From positions 1 through 25,269 of the IMG/VR virus record IMGVR_UViG_3300049846_000593: DNA of 25,269 nt; one strand, written 5' to 3'. The position numbers and the translations under genes were made by a program. The stretch comes from a virus. Shown piece by piece: positions 14,865 through 24,498 of the stretch. The first letter of the stretch is position 1. Every line of letters begins with the position of its first letter. The notes beneath the pieces are model-generated. The model was not told where the DNA came from and did not search any database. It saw only the letters and a program-made list of their open reading frames with translations.

Positions 14865-16891
14865 ACTCCCTCCGATCGATCGGCTCACAGCTAGACAAGT
14901 TCTCTAAAAGCGCCGAGAAGGCCGCAAATAACGCCTCTGGATCATTTAATTCATTCGGTAAGACGGTAGCGGCTGTATTTAGCGGTAACATTCTCGCGGA
15001 GTTCGCGACCAGGGCCGTAGACAGCCTTTTAGAGATCCCGGAAGCGCTTGGGAAAGTAATCGAAAAGGGCATCGAGGCAGAGGCTGCAAACCGAAGACTC
15101 GGGCAAGCCCTTGTAATCTCTGGGAACGCATCTGAAGACGCAAAGGCAGACTTCGAGGCGCTAGCAGCCGACATCGCATCTCTTACCGGGGTTCAACAAG
15201 AGGCCGTAAAAAGCGCTGAGACATTCGCCCTCACACTTGGAGCGACATCGGACCAGGCCCAGAAAATTGTTAAGACAGCAGCCGACCTATCGGTTGCTCT
15301 CGGGGTGGACTTCAACACCGCAGTTCAGCAGCTTTCTCAGACCCTTGAGGGTTCTGCCGGAAGACTTGGCCGGGTGTCTTTTGAGGTTCGACAGCTAGAC
15401 GAAGACGCGCTCAGGTCCGGTGCGGCAATCGATATTTTAGCGAAGAAGTTCGGCGGTCTTGCAGACCTGAACGCATTGAACGTCGGAGTACAACTAAAGA
15501 ACATTGGAAATGGCGTAGAAGACCTCGTACAGAGCTTCGGAGAAGCTATTGTAAACTCTGATGCTCTAAAGGCCGTATTCATCGCAACCAATTCTGTGCT
15601 GAGAGATTTCGGAAGGTTCATCGACGAAAACAAGGGCGCAATTACTAAATTTACTGATGGGCTTGTTCAGGGTTTTCTCACTTCTACGCAGGCAATCGCG
15701 GCGTTTACAGACGCTTCTCTTAGGCTTGGCGCCATCATTAAAAACGTCGTAGAAATCGGACTTGGTGGGCTGGCAACGAGCCTTAACCTTGTAGACTCTG
15801 CGATCGAGAAGATCCTTAACCTTTTCAGATCGGAGCCGTCAACCAGAGCAACAGATCAGCTATCCGAAAGCATAAAGTCTGTAAACCAAGACACCACCGA
15901 TCTTTTAAACGCGTTTGATCCGAGCAAGTTCAACGCCACAAGCGAAGCAATCGTATCTTTCCGTGGGACCGTAGAGGACAGTCTTCAGGGTATTTCTGCT
16001 GCAGAAAAAAGCGCGACAGAAAAACAAAAGGCGCTAGCGGAACAGTCCGCCATAGACCGGGCAGCCGAGAGGCAAAAGCGCTTAGAGGAAGAGGCCGCAT
16101 TCCAAGAACAGCTGTTTCTCATCAGAGAGCAGGCAAACATCAACGCCCAGGCACAGGCACTTGCGCTAGAAGATACAGCGCTTCTCTCTCTTTCAAATAA
16201 CGCAGCACAGATTCAGGCGTTCGAAGAGCAAAAGATTAACACCCAGTTCGCGGCCCAGGAGCGAAAACTCCAGCTGATGAAAGAGGGGACTGAAAAAGAG
16301 CGCGCGATTGCGCTTAATGCAGCAAACCAGCAGGCAGCAGTTCAACAGTCTCGCACCCAATTCGAAGCGAACCAGCAAAGGATCAGAAACGAGAACCTGA
16401 AGTCCAGCCTTAGTTCGATCGCCACACTGACGGCATCTTCCAATAAAGAACTATTCGCGATCGGAAAGGCGGCAGCCATTGCCACGGCAACTATCGACGG
16501 AATCGCCGCGGTTCAGAAGGCGCTTGCCTCTGCCCCACCTCCGTTCAATTTCGTTCTTGCTGCACTTGTTGGGACGGCCCAGGCAATCAACCTATCTAAG
16601 ATCGCATCGACTCAACCTCCGGCATTCGCTGGAGGCGGGATCGTTGGCGGAAGCTCTTTCACCGGAGACAATGTAACCGCAAGAGTAAACTCTGGAGAAA
16701 TGATTCTAAACAAAGATCAGCAGGCAAATCTTTTCGACATCGCCAAGAACGGATCTTCCGGCGGATCTGTAATATCTGCCATCAACGCTCTTGGTGATAG
16801 AATCGCAGCCATGCAGGTACAGATCAACGTAAACGGAAGAGAGCTTGCCAGAATCGTAAGGGATGAACGAGAGGCCGGGTTTGCTGTCTAA
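14810..16891 (+). CDS. Tape measure protein
   Basis: The 693-residue product sets tail length and forms the channel filling of the tail. It is almost all helix with Ala, Gln, Ser and Glu-rich stretches, has hydrophobic segments near 270-340 and 575-600, and a long coiled coil at about 400-540 (AERQKRLEEEAAFQEQLF). The C-terminus carries FAGGGIVGG near 605 and VNSGEMILNKDQQ near 626, signatures common to tape measure C-termini. Start is GTG with AAGGCGGA upstream. A 693-residue tape measure suggests a tail of roughly 100 nm using the usual 0.15 nm per residue, which is inference. It is joined to the next gene by TAATG. Confidence 0.92.
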   Translation: MADNKVSVELTIEQAQALDSLRSIGSQLDKFSKSAEKAANNASGSFNSFGKTVAAVFSGNILAEFATRAVDSLLEIPEALGKVIEKGIEAEAANRRLGQALVISGNASEDAKADFEALAADIASLTGVQQEAVKSAETFALTLGATSDQAQKIVKTAADLSVALGVDFNTAVQQLSQTLEGSAGRLGRVSFEVRQLDEDALRSGAAIDILAKKFGGLADLNALNVGVQLKNIGNGVEDLVQSFGEAIVNSDALKAVFIATNSVLRDFGRFIDENKGAITKFTDGLVQGFLTSTQAIAAFTDASLRLGAIIKNVVEIGLGGLATSLNLVDSAIEKILNLFRSEPSTRATDQLSESIKSVNQDTTDLLNAFDPSKFNATSEAIVSFRGTVEDSLQGISAAEKSATEKQKALAEQSAIDRAAERQKRLEEEAAFQEQLFLIREQANINAQAQALALEDTALLSLSNNAAQIQAFEEQKINTQFAAQERKLQLMKEGTEKERAIALNAANQQAAVQQSRTQFEANQQRIRNENLKSSLSSIATLTASSNKELFAIGKAAAIATATIDGIAAVQKALASAPPPFNFVLAALVGTAQAINLSKIASTQPPAFAGGGIVGGSSFTGDNVTARVNSGEMILNKDQQANLFDIAKNGSSGGSVISAINALGDRIAAMQVQINVNGRELARIVRDEREAGFAV

Positions 16892-17658
16892 TGTGTACTA
16901 AATTTTATTTCAACAATCTTGTCTCCGGATCTGTTCTGAATCCATCTACTGAGAACGCGCAATTTCCAGCGGAGAACATCCTTGATTCAAGACGTACAAA
17001 GGTATTTAGGTCCAATACTAATAGCGACCATGTTTACTTTGATTTTGGAGCAGCCGAGCCGATCGATTCCTTTGTTGCCGTTGGCCATATTATTGACGGC
17101 TTTGGCTTTGTGTCTGCATCGGTTGAACTGAACAACGTCGCTACATGGACAACTGGGGCAATCGCAACCATCGCCGTCACGATTGATAACGTAAATGGTA
17201 TCGCGCACGGTGAGCTTGTTTCTCCTGTCAACGCCAGATACGCGAAGCTCATCATGACATCTACACTTGGATACTGCGAGGTTTCTAAGGTGTTCATTGG
17301 GGTAAAAGAGGAAGTCGGAACAGACAACGATTTCACATTCCCACTCACATTCCAGATGGACAACCGGGCCAGCGTTCAAAAAAACAGATACGGGCAGCGG
17401 TTTGTAGACGAGATCACGACCTCAAAGAAGTTCAGGGGCGATTTAAAGACCATGACGAACGACGAGGTTGACATGGTTTACGACCTCGCGAATCAGAACT
17501 CTTTCACAAAGCCGTTCTTTATGCGGATCGAGGACGCAGAAGTGTTCAACGATAACGACCGCGTAAACGGGTATTACTACTTAACCGAGGACCCGTCGTT
17601 CTCTTACGACAACGGCGGATTCTGGTCCACATCTCTAAGCCTGGAAGAGGGAATGTAG
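16891..17658 (+). CDS. Distal tail protein with discoidin-like N-terminus
   Basis: The 255-residue product is the first gene after the tape measure, where distal tail proteins lie. Residues about 10-130 follow the F5/8 type C (discoidin) pattern of a beta-sandwich: NPSTENAQFPAENILDSRRT, then YFDFGAAEPIDSFVAVGH and ARYAKLIM. The second half (about 150-255) contains a further beta-rich domain with aromatic-rich YYYLTEDPSFSYDN. The protein probably forms the ring between tail tube and hub and may bind carbohydrate. It overlaps both neighbours by one base. Confidence 0.65.
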   Translation: MCTKFYFNNLVSGSVLNPSTENAQFPAENILDSRRTKVFRSNTNSDHVYFDFGAAEPIDSFVAVGHIIDGFGFVSASVELNNVATWTTGAIATIAVTIDNVNGIAHGELVSPVNARYAKLIMTSTLGYCEVSKVFIGVKEEVGTDNDFTFPLTFQMDNRASVQKNRYGQRFVDEITTSKKFRGDLKTMTNDEVDMVYDLANQNSFTKPFFMRIEDAEVFNDNDRVNGYYYLTEDPSFSYDNGGFWSTSLSLEEGM

Positions 17659-18113
17659 TGTACCTGGTTATTAGTCCGGCCATAGACGTAGTTGAGCAGG
17701 CTTTTTCGATAGATACAGCTTATAGGCTTTGCCTAAAGAGAATTGCGTCGTGGATATATCTTCACAACGTCGGAGATTCGGACACGTTTAGATTCAGGCT
17801 CAGAAACGAGACAGATAACTATCTGGTCTGCGAAAAAGAGCTTACTGGTGCGGAGATAAAATCTTCTCTTAACGCGACGCAGGCATACTCCCACGGGAAG
17901 TTGTTTTTAGACTTTGACGACGATGTTCTTATTGGGCGAGGGAGATACTCGTTTGTCGCCGAGCAGCTGACTGGGTTTTCTACTACGACCTTTTTAGCTT
18001 TATGCAAAGACTGGGAAAGCCCATACTTTAGGCTAGATTCAACGCCAGCGGGCGACTGGTCAGATCCTTATTACTTAAGGCTTTATGATCAAGAAGGTCG
18101 TGAGATCTCATGA
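17658..18113 (+). CDS. Hypothetical minor tail protein (151 aa)
   Basis: The start is GTG in a TAGTG overlap with the distal tail gene, and the end overlaps the next gene by 4 bases. The product is a predicted beta-sandwich with many aromatic and acidic residues (YSHGKLFLDFDDDVLIGRGR) and no membrane segment. I do not recognise a family. Position indicates a tail tip component, perhaps the partner of the distal tail protein. Confidence 0.6.
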   Translation: MYLVISPAIDVVEQAFSIDTAYRLCLKRIASWIYLHNVGDSDTFRFRLRNETDNYLVCEKELTGAEIKSSLNATQAYSHGKLFLDFDDDVLIGRGRYSFVAEQLTGFSTTTFLALCKDWESPYFRLDSTPAGDWSDPYYLRLYDQEGREIS

Positions 18114-18676
18114 GCGCTAGAATTATCGATTTTCCAGATGGTTATACAAATGCGGCCGCACCGGTATTCGGTTCTGGTATCGGTGACGGATCTCTTCAAC
18201 CAGAGCAAGAGCAGCCGTCCGGCACTGTAGATGGAATTAACGACACATTTACTCTAGCTTATACGCCGTTTACAGAGAAGGCGACCCTCGTATTCGTAGA
18301 CGGGATTCAGAGGGACAAGGACACACACTGGAACCTTGTCGGAGACGACATCGTTTTCGAACCATCATTCATACCGACAATCGGCCAAGAGATTAAGGCC
18401 TACTACTTCAGGGCTACGCCCGCAATCGCGCCATCTTCGGCATCTATTAAGACTGAGTTCAGAACGATCACTGGCCCGGAGGCGACGGCAAAGCAACTCA
18501 CGCTTGTAGAAACTCCGTCCATGGCGAATGAGACGGCGCTTGATTTCATTGGTGTTGGGCCGCAGTTTTACGGGATAGATTACACTGTTTCCGGGACGAC
18601 ACTTTCCTGGAGCGGGCTATCCCTAGACGGGCTTTTGTTGGCCGGAGACAGGGTAAGAATTAACTACGGATATTGA
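18110..18676 (+). CDS. Tail fibre protein with two beta modules
   Basis: The 188-residue product carries two copies of a small beta module common in phage fibres. The first is seen in GTVDGINDTFTLAYTPFTEK followed by VDGIQRDKDTHW and ends in GQEIKAYYF (about 38-101). The second is more diverged (AKQLTLVETPS through DYTVSGTTLSW to VRINYGY, about 128-188). The same module closes the next gene. Such modules serve as attachment or trimerisation units at the tail tip. The start overlaps the upstream gene (ATGA). Confidence 0.65.
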   Translation: MSARIIDFPDGYTNAAAPVFGSGIGDGSLQPEQEQPSGTVDGINDTFTLAYTPFTEKATLVFVDGIQRDKDTHWNLVGDDIVFEPSFIPTIGQEIKAYYFRATPAIAPSSASIKTEFRTITGPEATAKQLTLVETPSMANETALDFIGVGPQFYGIDYTVSGTTLSWSGLSLDGLLLAGDRVRINYGY

Positions 18677-18688
18677 TAGGGGATCGAT

Positions 18689-19744
18689 GTGTCTAAAATC
18701 CTAGATAAGGGATTAGTAGAGGAATATACAAAGAGCCCGGCTACATCCACTGATACGGCTATTGCTAGGTTTGACGGAACCGACGGCCGCCAGTCAAAGG
18801 ACAGCCCAGACACAACGCTTAGTGATTCCGGAAGAATTTATTCTGGAGATGGAACTGCGTCAGTAAACGGGGCCAACCCAGGTCCAGAGCTTTTCATGTC
18901 TAGGAATGACGACGCGAATAGGCAGTTCGCTCTTTCCAACGGCACAAATGAAATGTTTATGTTCCTTCAGCCTGGGAGCCTTCCAGCAACCTTTGGAACC
19001 GCAACCGATACCGACCTTGCGGTTCAAGTCAACAACAGCATTTTTGTAATGGGCGTTCGTGGCGACACCGGAGAAATGTCAATTGGCGGATTTTTTGGTG
19101 CCGGAGGACAGCACGACCCATCTGTTTCGGCCCTTACTGTTTCTGGGGCTTCTGGACAAACGGCTCCGATTCAGAAATGGGACTCAACATACGGAAACAC
19201 GGTTGCATCTATTGACCCAAGCGGACAAATAAATACAGCCGCAGGAGTATATGCGGCTGGATTCGTTGGAGGGTCTGGAAGCACTCTTTATATCGACGGA
19301 ATCAGAACATCGTTTCCAGGGGACACAGCGTCTATTAACGTCGCCTCTAGGCAGCTACAGGACGCAGCAAACGGATTTATTTCTGTAGATTGGAACGCTC
19401 GAACACTCAACGCCACTGACCAGTCTGACGTTGTAGACTTTAGCGCCCCTGGGGGCCCTTCTTTTCCAGCAGTAACAGCAAACTCAATTGTCGGATTGAA
19501 CGGATCGAACACTGTAACCCCGTTTCAATGGATCAAAGAAACCCCGTCTGGCGCAGTGAACGGATCGAACGTAAACTTCACACTCGCTGAAACCCCACAA
19601 TCTTCGGGCGCAGTATCCCTATATCTAGACGGCCTTTATTTACACCCAACCGAAGACTACTCTATTTCAGGAACCGCCATTACAATGACAACGGCCCCGA
19701 CGACCGGCCAAAAACTTAGGGCGTCTTATCTGGGAGAATTCTAA
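18689..19744 (+). CDS. Tail fibre protein
   Basis: The 351-residue product starts at GTG behind AGGGGAT. Near residue 18, ATSTDTAIARFDGTDGRQSK is a known tail-fibre N-terminal pattern. The middle is beta-rich with repeated Gly and Ser segments (DPSGQINTAAGVYAAGF) like phage tailspike/fibre shafts. The last 65 residues (ETPSGAVNGSNVNFTLAETP to GQKLRASYLGEF) are another copy of the small beta module present in the upstream gene. It overlaps the next start by one base. Confidence 0.7.
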   Translation: MSKILDKGLVEEYTKSPATSTDTAIARFDGTDGRQSKDSPDTTLSDSGRIYSGDGTASVNGANPGPELFMSRNDDANRQFALSNGTNEMFMFLQPGSLPATFGTATDTDLAVQVNNSIFVMGVRGDTGEMSIGGFFGAGGQHDPSVSALTVSGASGQTAPIQKWDSTYGNTVASIDPSGQINTAAGVYAAGFVGGSGSTLYIDGIRTSFPGDTASINVASRQLQDAANGFISVDWNARTLNATDQSDVVDFSAPGGPSFPAVTANSIVGLNGSNTVTPFQWIKETPSGAVNGSNVNFTLAETPQSSGAVSLYLDGLYLHPTEDYSISGTAITMTTAPTTGQKLRASYLGEF

Positions 19745-20922
19745 TGGGAAAGATTCAAGACGCTGACATTAAAACAGCAGCAGAGCTTATCTCCGCTGGC
19801 GCCGCTGAGTCGGACCTTCCGAACGCAAACAAGGTCTACATCAGCGCATTTTCAAAAAGACTAGACGAGGCGATTGCTGACGGAGACCTGACTGGGGCTC
19901 CGGCATGGGGCGATATCACCGGAACGCTTTCTGACCAGACTGACCTTCAAAACGCGCTTAACCTTAAGGCCAATCTGGCGTCGCCCGCATTTACTGGAAA
20001 CCCAACCGCACCAACACAGGCGGCCGCAGACAACTCCACTAAGCTGGCCACAACGGCCTATGTTGAGACCGCTGTTGCAATCGTTTCTGGATCTTCGCCA
20101 ATCTCCCCAGCAGTACAGAAATATACTTCTGGGTCTGGGACCCACAATCGTGCGTACGCTTTCACGATCACTGCCGGAAGCGCAACCGAAGGCGCGACGT
20201 ACACAAACAATAGCGTAACTTTCACGGTTCTTTACACAATCGCAAGCGGGACAATCCTTCACGCATCTGGATCCGGATCCCCGACTTCTTCCGGGACTCT
20301 TACTAAAACTGGCGGAACTGGAGACGCCACACTAACGTTCAGCCTTTCTCACGCCCCGCTTTATTCTAAAGTAACTGTGGTTGGAGGGGGCGGTGGCGGC
20401 GCTGGAAACACCGGCGGCGGGTCTGGTGGAACTGGCGGTAACTCAACGTTCGGATCCACTCTTCTTGTCGGAAACGGTGGAACCGGCGGTTCCCCCGGGT
20501 CTCCTGGCGGCGCTGGAGGCACAGCCTCTCTAGGGGCTGGGGTATATGGCCTCGCAATTTCTGGGGGCAGCGGAAGCGGAGCGCAGCAGAGCTCAACCGC
20601 AAACATTCTTAACGTCGGAGGAATGGGCGGAAACAACCCGATGGGCGGCGCTGGTGGGGGCGGCTTCAACGGAAACAACGCAGGGGCTGGAGCAGACAAC
20701 ACCGGCGGCGGCGGTGGCGGGGGGGCTGGTGTCTCTAGCGCTTCCGCACAGGCGTCCGGATCTGGTGGCGGCGCCGGAGGGTACGCCTACGGTCAGATTA
20801 ACTCACCATCCGCCACTTACGCATACGCAGTCGGGGCATCCGGGGCGGCCGGGACGGCTGGAAACAACCCTGGTGGGGCTGGCGGATCCGGCCTGGTCGT
20901 CGTAGAAGAATACTTCCGATAG
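19744..20922 (+). CDS. Tail fibre with glycine-rich receptor-binding tip
   Basis: The 392-residue product has a shaft with the classic fibre repeat ASPAFTGNPTAPTQAAADNS followed by TKLATTAYVE near 79-107. From about residue 210 to 385 it is dominated by glycine runs (VVGGGGGGAGN; NTGGGGGGGAG), and it ends in SGLVVVEEYFR, a common C-terminus of phage glycine-rich fibre tips. Glycine-rich tips of T-even gp38 adhesins fold as packed polyglycine type II helices and bind the host receptor through variable loops between runs. I infer the same role here; the loops would decide specificity. The next gene follows after 4 bases. Confidence 0.75.
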   Translation: MGKIQDADIKTAAELISAGAAESDLPNANKVYISAFSKRLDEAIADGDLTGAPAWGDITGTLSDQTDLQNALNLKANLASPAFTGNPTAPTQAAADNSTKLATTAYVETAVAIVSGSSPISPAVQKYTSGSGTHNRAYAFTITAGSATEGATYTNNSVTFTVLYTIASGTILHASGSGSPTSSGTLTKTGGTGDATLTFSLSHAPLYSKVTVVGGGGGGAGNTGGGSGGTGGNSTFGSTLLVGNGGTGGSPGSPGGAGGTASLGAGVYGLAISGGSGSGAQQSSTANILNVGGMGGNNPMGGAGGGGFNGNNAGAGADNTGGGGGGGAGVSSASAQASGSGGGAGGYAYGQINSPSATYAYAVGASGAAGTAGNNPGGAGGSGLVVVEEYFR

Positions 20923-20926
20923 ACAA

Positions 20927-23467
20927 ATGTCATGGCTAGATTACGCGTCTAAAACGCGAAGCACAAAGATCGCTCTTGCTCACCTCTTCCCAAAACAGAG
21001 GTGGAAAGAGTGGTCTCTGGTCTCAGGATTCATTTACAAAACAACGGTAACGCATAATGTTTACAGCGTTTACAGCGGTCTTACCGCGCTGGTCGAGCAC
21101 CCGAATCAATCGCTTTCGGTGAATTCGTGGTATTTCGACAGCCAATCAAAAGAGCTTTACATTAATGTCGGAAACGACCCAAAGACCGAAGACATCATCT
21201 TCACCTACAAGCTCTGCTATTCTTCGGCTCCGGTAAATCTCCCTAACGATTTAGACAACGGGTACTACGTTGAATACGACGCTAGGATCAAAGACATCGG
21301 TGAGCTTAAACTAGAGCTGGACTATGAAAACGCTGGTATCGCTCTCGAGTCTTCAAGTAGCATTTCTCTTCACAACAATGACGGTTTTTTTGACGACATG
21401 TTCGACCGACTCGTATGGGAAAACCAGAGGGCGGTTTTCTACTCATACGGAAGCGAACTAGACCCGGCGCTTTCTAGGGTCATTTTCGACGGATTCATTG
21501 AAACGAAGGGCTTTAGTACATCCGAATTTAAGATGGGGCTAAAAGACGGATTCAAGCGCCTTAGGGAGCGAACCCAGCTTCCGGTTTTCACGGCTCTAGA
21601 CGGACAGATGTCCGATTCAGTTATCGACAGGCCGAAAAGACGCATATACGGCCGAATGAGTAAGATGGAATGCGTCGGAACAGACAAAGAGCTGGACGGA
21701 TTCGAGCTGACCGGGACATTCGCGGCATCTATCGGCGACTCAACCGTTACAGGAACAGGATCAGACTGTCTTGACGAGCTGTCTCCTAACGATGAAGTAA
21801 AATTCACTTTTAACGGCGATGAGTTTTCTTACACGGTTCAGACAGTGGATTCGGATACTTCTTTCACTGTTTCACAACCAATCGAGGCCCCGCTCTCTGG
21901 AGCTCTTTTGTGTTCGCCAACTGTTCCGTACCGGAGAATCAATCGAACATGGCACGTGGCTGGGCACCTATGCCACGATATCGAAACCACGATTACTGAG
22001 TTCATCACTCCGACAAGGGTTCGAGTTGTCTCAACCGCAGACTTCGAGGCCGGAGACCGGCTTGACTACAATAACGGCGAAGAGTTTCTGAGCCTTCAAC
22101 GCGTGTCAGAGGATGTTCTTGTTCTAGACCAGGCCCTTGCATCGGTTCCTTCGGGCGGAGAGCCGATCAAGAGCCCAGCCGTTCGGGATGTTTACTACGA
22201 GGCTAAGAAGCTAGAGCCAGACAGGGACTACGGAGTTTCTAACACAGCATCAGATTGCATTGTGACCCTAGACGAATTAGCCGAGTTCAACGTGACAAAG
22301 CCGTTTAAAACAGCGGCCACATTCACGTTTACGAACGGGTCTAGAAACATCACCTGTTCTACGACAGGTCTGGACCTTGGTACCATTTTCAGTACCAGGG
22401 ATTGGATCCGAGCAGACTCAATTACAAGACCGGAGTGGTACGAGATTCTTTCGGTCGCAGAGTCCGAGCTTGTCATTAGAACACCATTTTCAACGGCAAA
22501 CTTCACGGGCACAGCGGAGCGAAAGAACGTAGAGTACGTGAACGACGGATCCCTTATAACCGTCGACGTTAACGGAAAGCGCGGTTCGGACGACAGGTGG
22601 ATTAAAACCGCATCACAGGCCGTTCTTGACGTTTTAATGGAGGATCTGGACGTATCTAACATAGACACACAAAGCTTCTCTGACGCCGAGTTCGACGCGC
22701 CAGATCTAATTAGTTACGCGCTCCCAGAGTCGCCGGCCGGGCAATTCCCGGTCATCAGGGATGCTATAACTAACCTAAACAAGAGCGTATTCGGCGCGCT
22801 GTATCAAAACGCAGACTTTAATTTCTCGTTTAGCGTTCTTCAGTCTGACAAAGACGAAGACATGGAGACGATCGGCGAGGACGACATCCTTAGCTACACC
22901 GCGACCTCAAAGCAGCAGATCATGAACCTGGTCCGAGTTCTTTACAGGCCGCAGACGGACCTACAGGAAAGATCAGCAACAAATTCAGTATTCGAATTTC
23001 AGAATGAGTTCGTAGACACCCTCTCCGGGATTAAAAACACGCTAGAACAAAAGGCATTCTTATACCGAGACTCTGACGCGGAAACCTACGCCGAAAGGCT
23101 CGCGTTTCTGCGGTCGCTGACGAATACGAACATCACGATTAAAGGGAAGATAAATTTGGTTAGGTTCGGCCTCGGAGATAAGGTCGTATTAGACTTCGAC
23201 CGATTATTCTCGAGATACGGAAACGGGACATCCAAAAGAGTCGGGATTATTTACGGAGTATCGACTGACGAGGCTAATTCATCCATATCGATGAATGATT
23301 TTAACGCCATGTTTACTCGCGTGCCGGCCATCGCTCCTGACGACGCGGTAGACTTTAGTTCCGCGGAGGATTCGGACATTGCGCGCTGGGGATACATCGT
23401 TGACAATGATACAGAAACTCCAGATGGGGCGACGAATGCCTCGCTAGGAAACAATCTTCTAGGGTGA
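20927..23467 (+). CDS. Tail hub/central tip protein with inserted beta modules
   Basis: The 846-residue product is the longest in the window and lies among the tail tip genes, as the central hub (J-like) protein does. The N-terminal part (1-250) contains SLSVNSWYFDSQSKELYINV and ELKLELDYENAGIALESSSS, typical of hub domain I. Three beta modules follow, at about 259-328, 354-419 and 461-540, each with alternating strands and a conserved pattern of hydrophobic and SDT/LVL residues. The C-terminal part includes a helical segment and the domain ending in KVVLDFDRLFSRYG. The hub closes the tube and holds the fibres. A J-like fold is inferred from position and length. Confidence 0.6.
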   Translation: MSWLDYASKTRSTKIALAHLFPKQRWKEWSLVSGFIYKTTVTHNVYSVYSGLTALVEHPNQSLSVNSWYFDSQSKELYINVGNDPKTEDIIFTYKLCYSSAPVNLPNDLDNGYYVEYDARIKDIGELKLELDYENAGIALESSSSISLHNNDGFFDDMFDRLVWENQRAVFYSYGSELDPALSRVIFDGFIETKGFSTSEFKMGLKDGFKRLRERTQLPVFTALDGQMSDSVIDRPKRRIYGRMSKMECVGTDKELDGFELTGTFAASIGDSTVTGTGSDCLDELSPNDEVKFTFNGDEFSYTVQTVDSDTSFTVSQPIEAPLSGALLCSPTVPYRRINRTWHVAGHLCHDIETTITEFITPTRVRVVSTADFEAGDRLDYNNGEEFLSLQRVSEDVLVLDQALASVPSGGEPIKSPAVRDVYYEAKKLEPDRDYGVSNTASDCIVTLDELAEFNVTKPFKTAATFTFTNGSRNITCSTTGLDLGTIFSTRDWIRADSITRPEWYEILSVAESELVIRTPFSTANFTGTAERKNVEYVNDGSLITVDVNGKRGSDDRWIKTASQAVLDVLMEDLDVSNIDTQSFSDAEFDAPDLISYALPESPAGQFPVIRDAITNLNKSVFGALYQNADFNFSFSVLQSDKDEDMETIGEDDILSYTATSKQQIMNLVRVLYRPQTDLQERSATNSVFEFQNEFVDTLSGIKNTLEQKAFLYRDSDAETYAERLAFLRSLTNTNITIKGKINLVRFGLGDKVVLDFDRLFSRYGNGTSKRVGIIYGVSTDEANSSISMNDFNAMFTRVPAIAPDDAVDFSSAEDSDIARWGYIVDNDTETPDGATNASLGNNLLG

Positions 23468-23470
23468 TTC

Positions 23471-23986
23471 TTGGCATATACTAGCATTTCATCTCTGGCG
23501 ATTCAGGTCGGGAAGGCGATTAAAAAGAACCTTTTCGATCTCATCAAGCAAGACCTTGACGATCACGAGTCAAGAATCTCCGCCGTAGAAACCATCGGAA
23601 CTGTCTTGGATATCATCGACGAGACGTTCTATAGCGCAACCACTGCTGCGACACTGACCGGGATGTACTTTTATAAGGCGAAGCAGAGCCTTAGGATCAC
23701 AAAAGTAGAGATACAAATCTACGAGACCGGATCAATTTCTTCTGGAAGCCTTACAGTGGACCTAAAGAAATCGTCAACACTTGACCCAGTCGGATTCTCT
23801 AGCATCATGACGACTCAGGCCACGATCAACTTCGCAACAGCCTCAGACTATGATTTAAATGCTGGTGTGATCAACTCAACACTAAACGAGCTGTCGGTTA
23901 ACGAATATCTAAGGCTTGACGTGACGGCTCTGCCATCGACTCCGCTTTCTAAATTCAGGGCGCTAGTAATTGGAGAGCTTACCTAA
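23471..23986 (+). CDS. Minor fibre-like structural protein with N-terminal coiled coil
   Basis: The start is TTG behind AGGGTGA (23461-23467), 3 bases after that site and 4 bases after the hub gene. The 171-residue product has an N-terminal helix (LAIQVGKAIKKNLFDLIKQD, then DDHESRISAVE) that could trimerise, followed by a beta-rich domain (SGSLTVDLKKSSTLDPVGFS; LSVNEYLRLDVTALPSTP). This is a common layout of small phage fibre or tip proteins. It overlaps the next gene by one base. Confidence 0.6.
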   Translation: MAYTSISSLAIQVGKAIKKNLFDLIKQDLDDHESRISAVETIGTVLDIIDETFYSATTAATLTGMYFYKAKQSLRITKVEIQIYETGSISSGSLTVDLKKSSTLDPVGFSSIMTTQATINFATASDYDLNAGVINSTLNELSVNEYLRLDVTALPSTPLSKFRALVIGELT

Positions 23987-24498
23987 TGTCTAACACGTTT
24001 GTTCCGTTCAATTTCAACCCATCGGCGACGGCTGTTTATACAAACAACGAAACGTATACCGTTCCAGCAAACAAATTCGCGAACGTTCAAATTTTCCCAA
24101 ACCTTAACAATGACCAGGGCACCGTTTCGTTAAATGGCGATGTTTTCTTTAAGTCCGCTTATATTTGGAGAGACGACACATCTAGCGCAGGCGTCGGGAC
24201 AATCTCTCTCGTTGTCCCATCTGACGTAAAGGCAGACATTTGGTCTTACGATACTACCGGAGGGCTTAACTCAGTCCCAAGCAGCGCGACTAACGAGCCG
24301 GGGATTAATTATAGTTATTCTGGATCAACAATTAGCCACGACTCTGCTGTTGCCGGAAAAAAGGCATTAGTCGGAGCTGGTTTCGGAAATCAAACAACGG
24401 CGCCAGCATCTATCTGGGTGAAGGCCGGAGACGCTGTTGCAATATCTGCTTTGGGAGACATCAACGTTGTCGTCATGGAGTATGACGTTCCTAGTTAA
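23986..24498 (+). CDS. Small beta-rich fibre protein
   Basis: The 170-residue product starts in a TAATG overlap and contains NETYTVPANKFANVQIFPNL near 21-40, a phrase typical of small beta-rich tail fibre or decoration domains, and GDAVAISALGDINVVVMEYD at the C-terminus. It is rich in Ser, Thr and Asn with no charge bias. It probably joins the tail tip or forms a short fibre. The identity of the receptor or partner is not visible. Confidence 0.6.
   Translation: MSNTFVPFNFNPSATAVYTNNETYTVPANKFANVQIFPNLNNDQGTVSLNGDVFFKSAYIWRDDTSSAGVGTISLVVPSDVKADIWSYDTTGGLNSVPSSATNEPGINYSYSGSTISHDSAVAGKKALVGAGFGNQTTAPASIWVKAGDAVAISALGDINVVVMEYDVPS

Noticed and set aside
20361-20702. Proline-rich open frame on the minus strand
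   Set aside because: It is the reverse complement of glycine runs of the fibre tip (GGN read as NCC), so the proline content is an artefact.
20380-20900. GGC/GGT-rich DNA as a tandem or satellite repeat
   Set aside because: The repeats are irregular and in frame, and are explained by glycine codons of the fibre tip.
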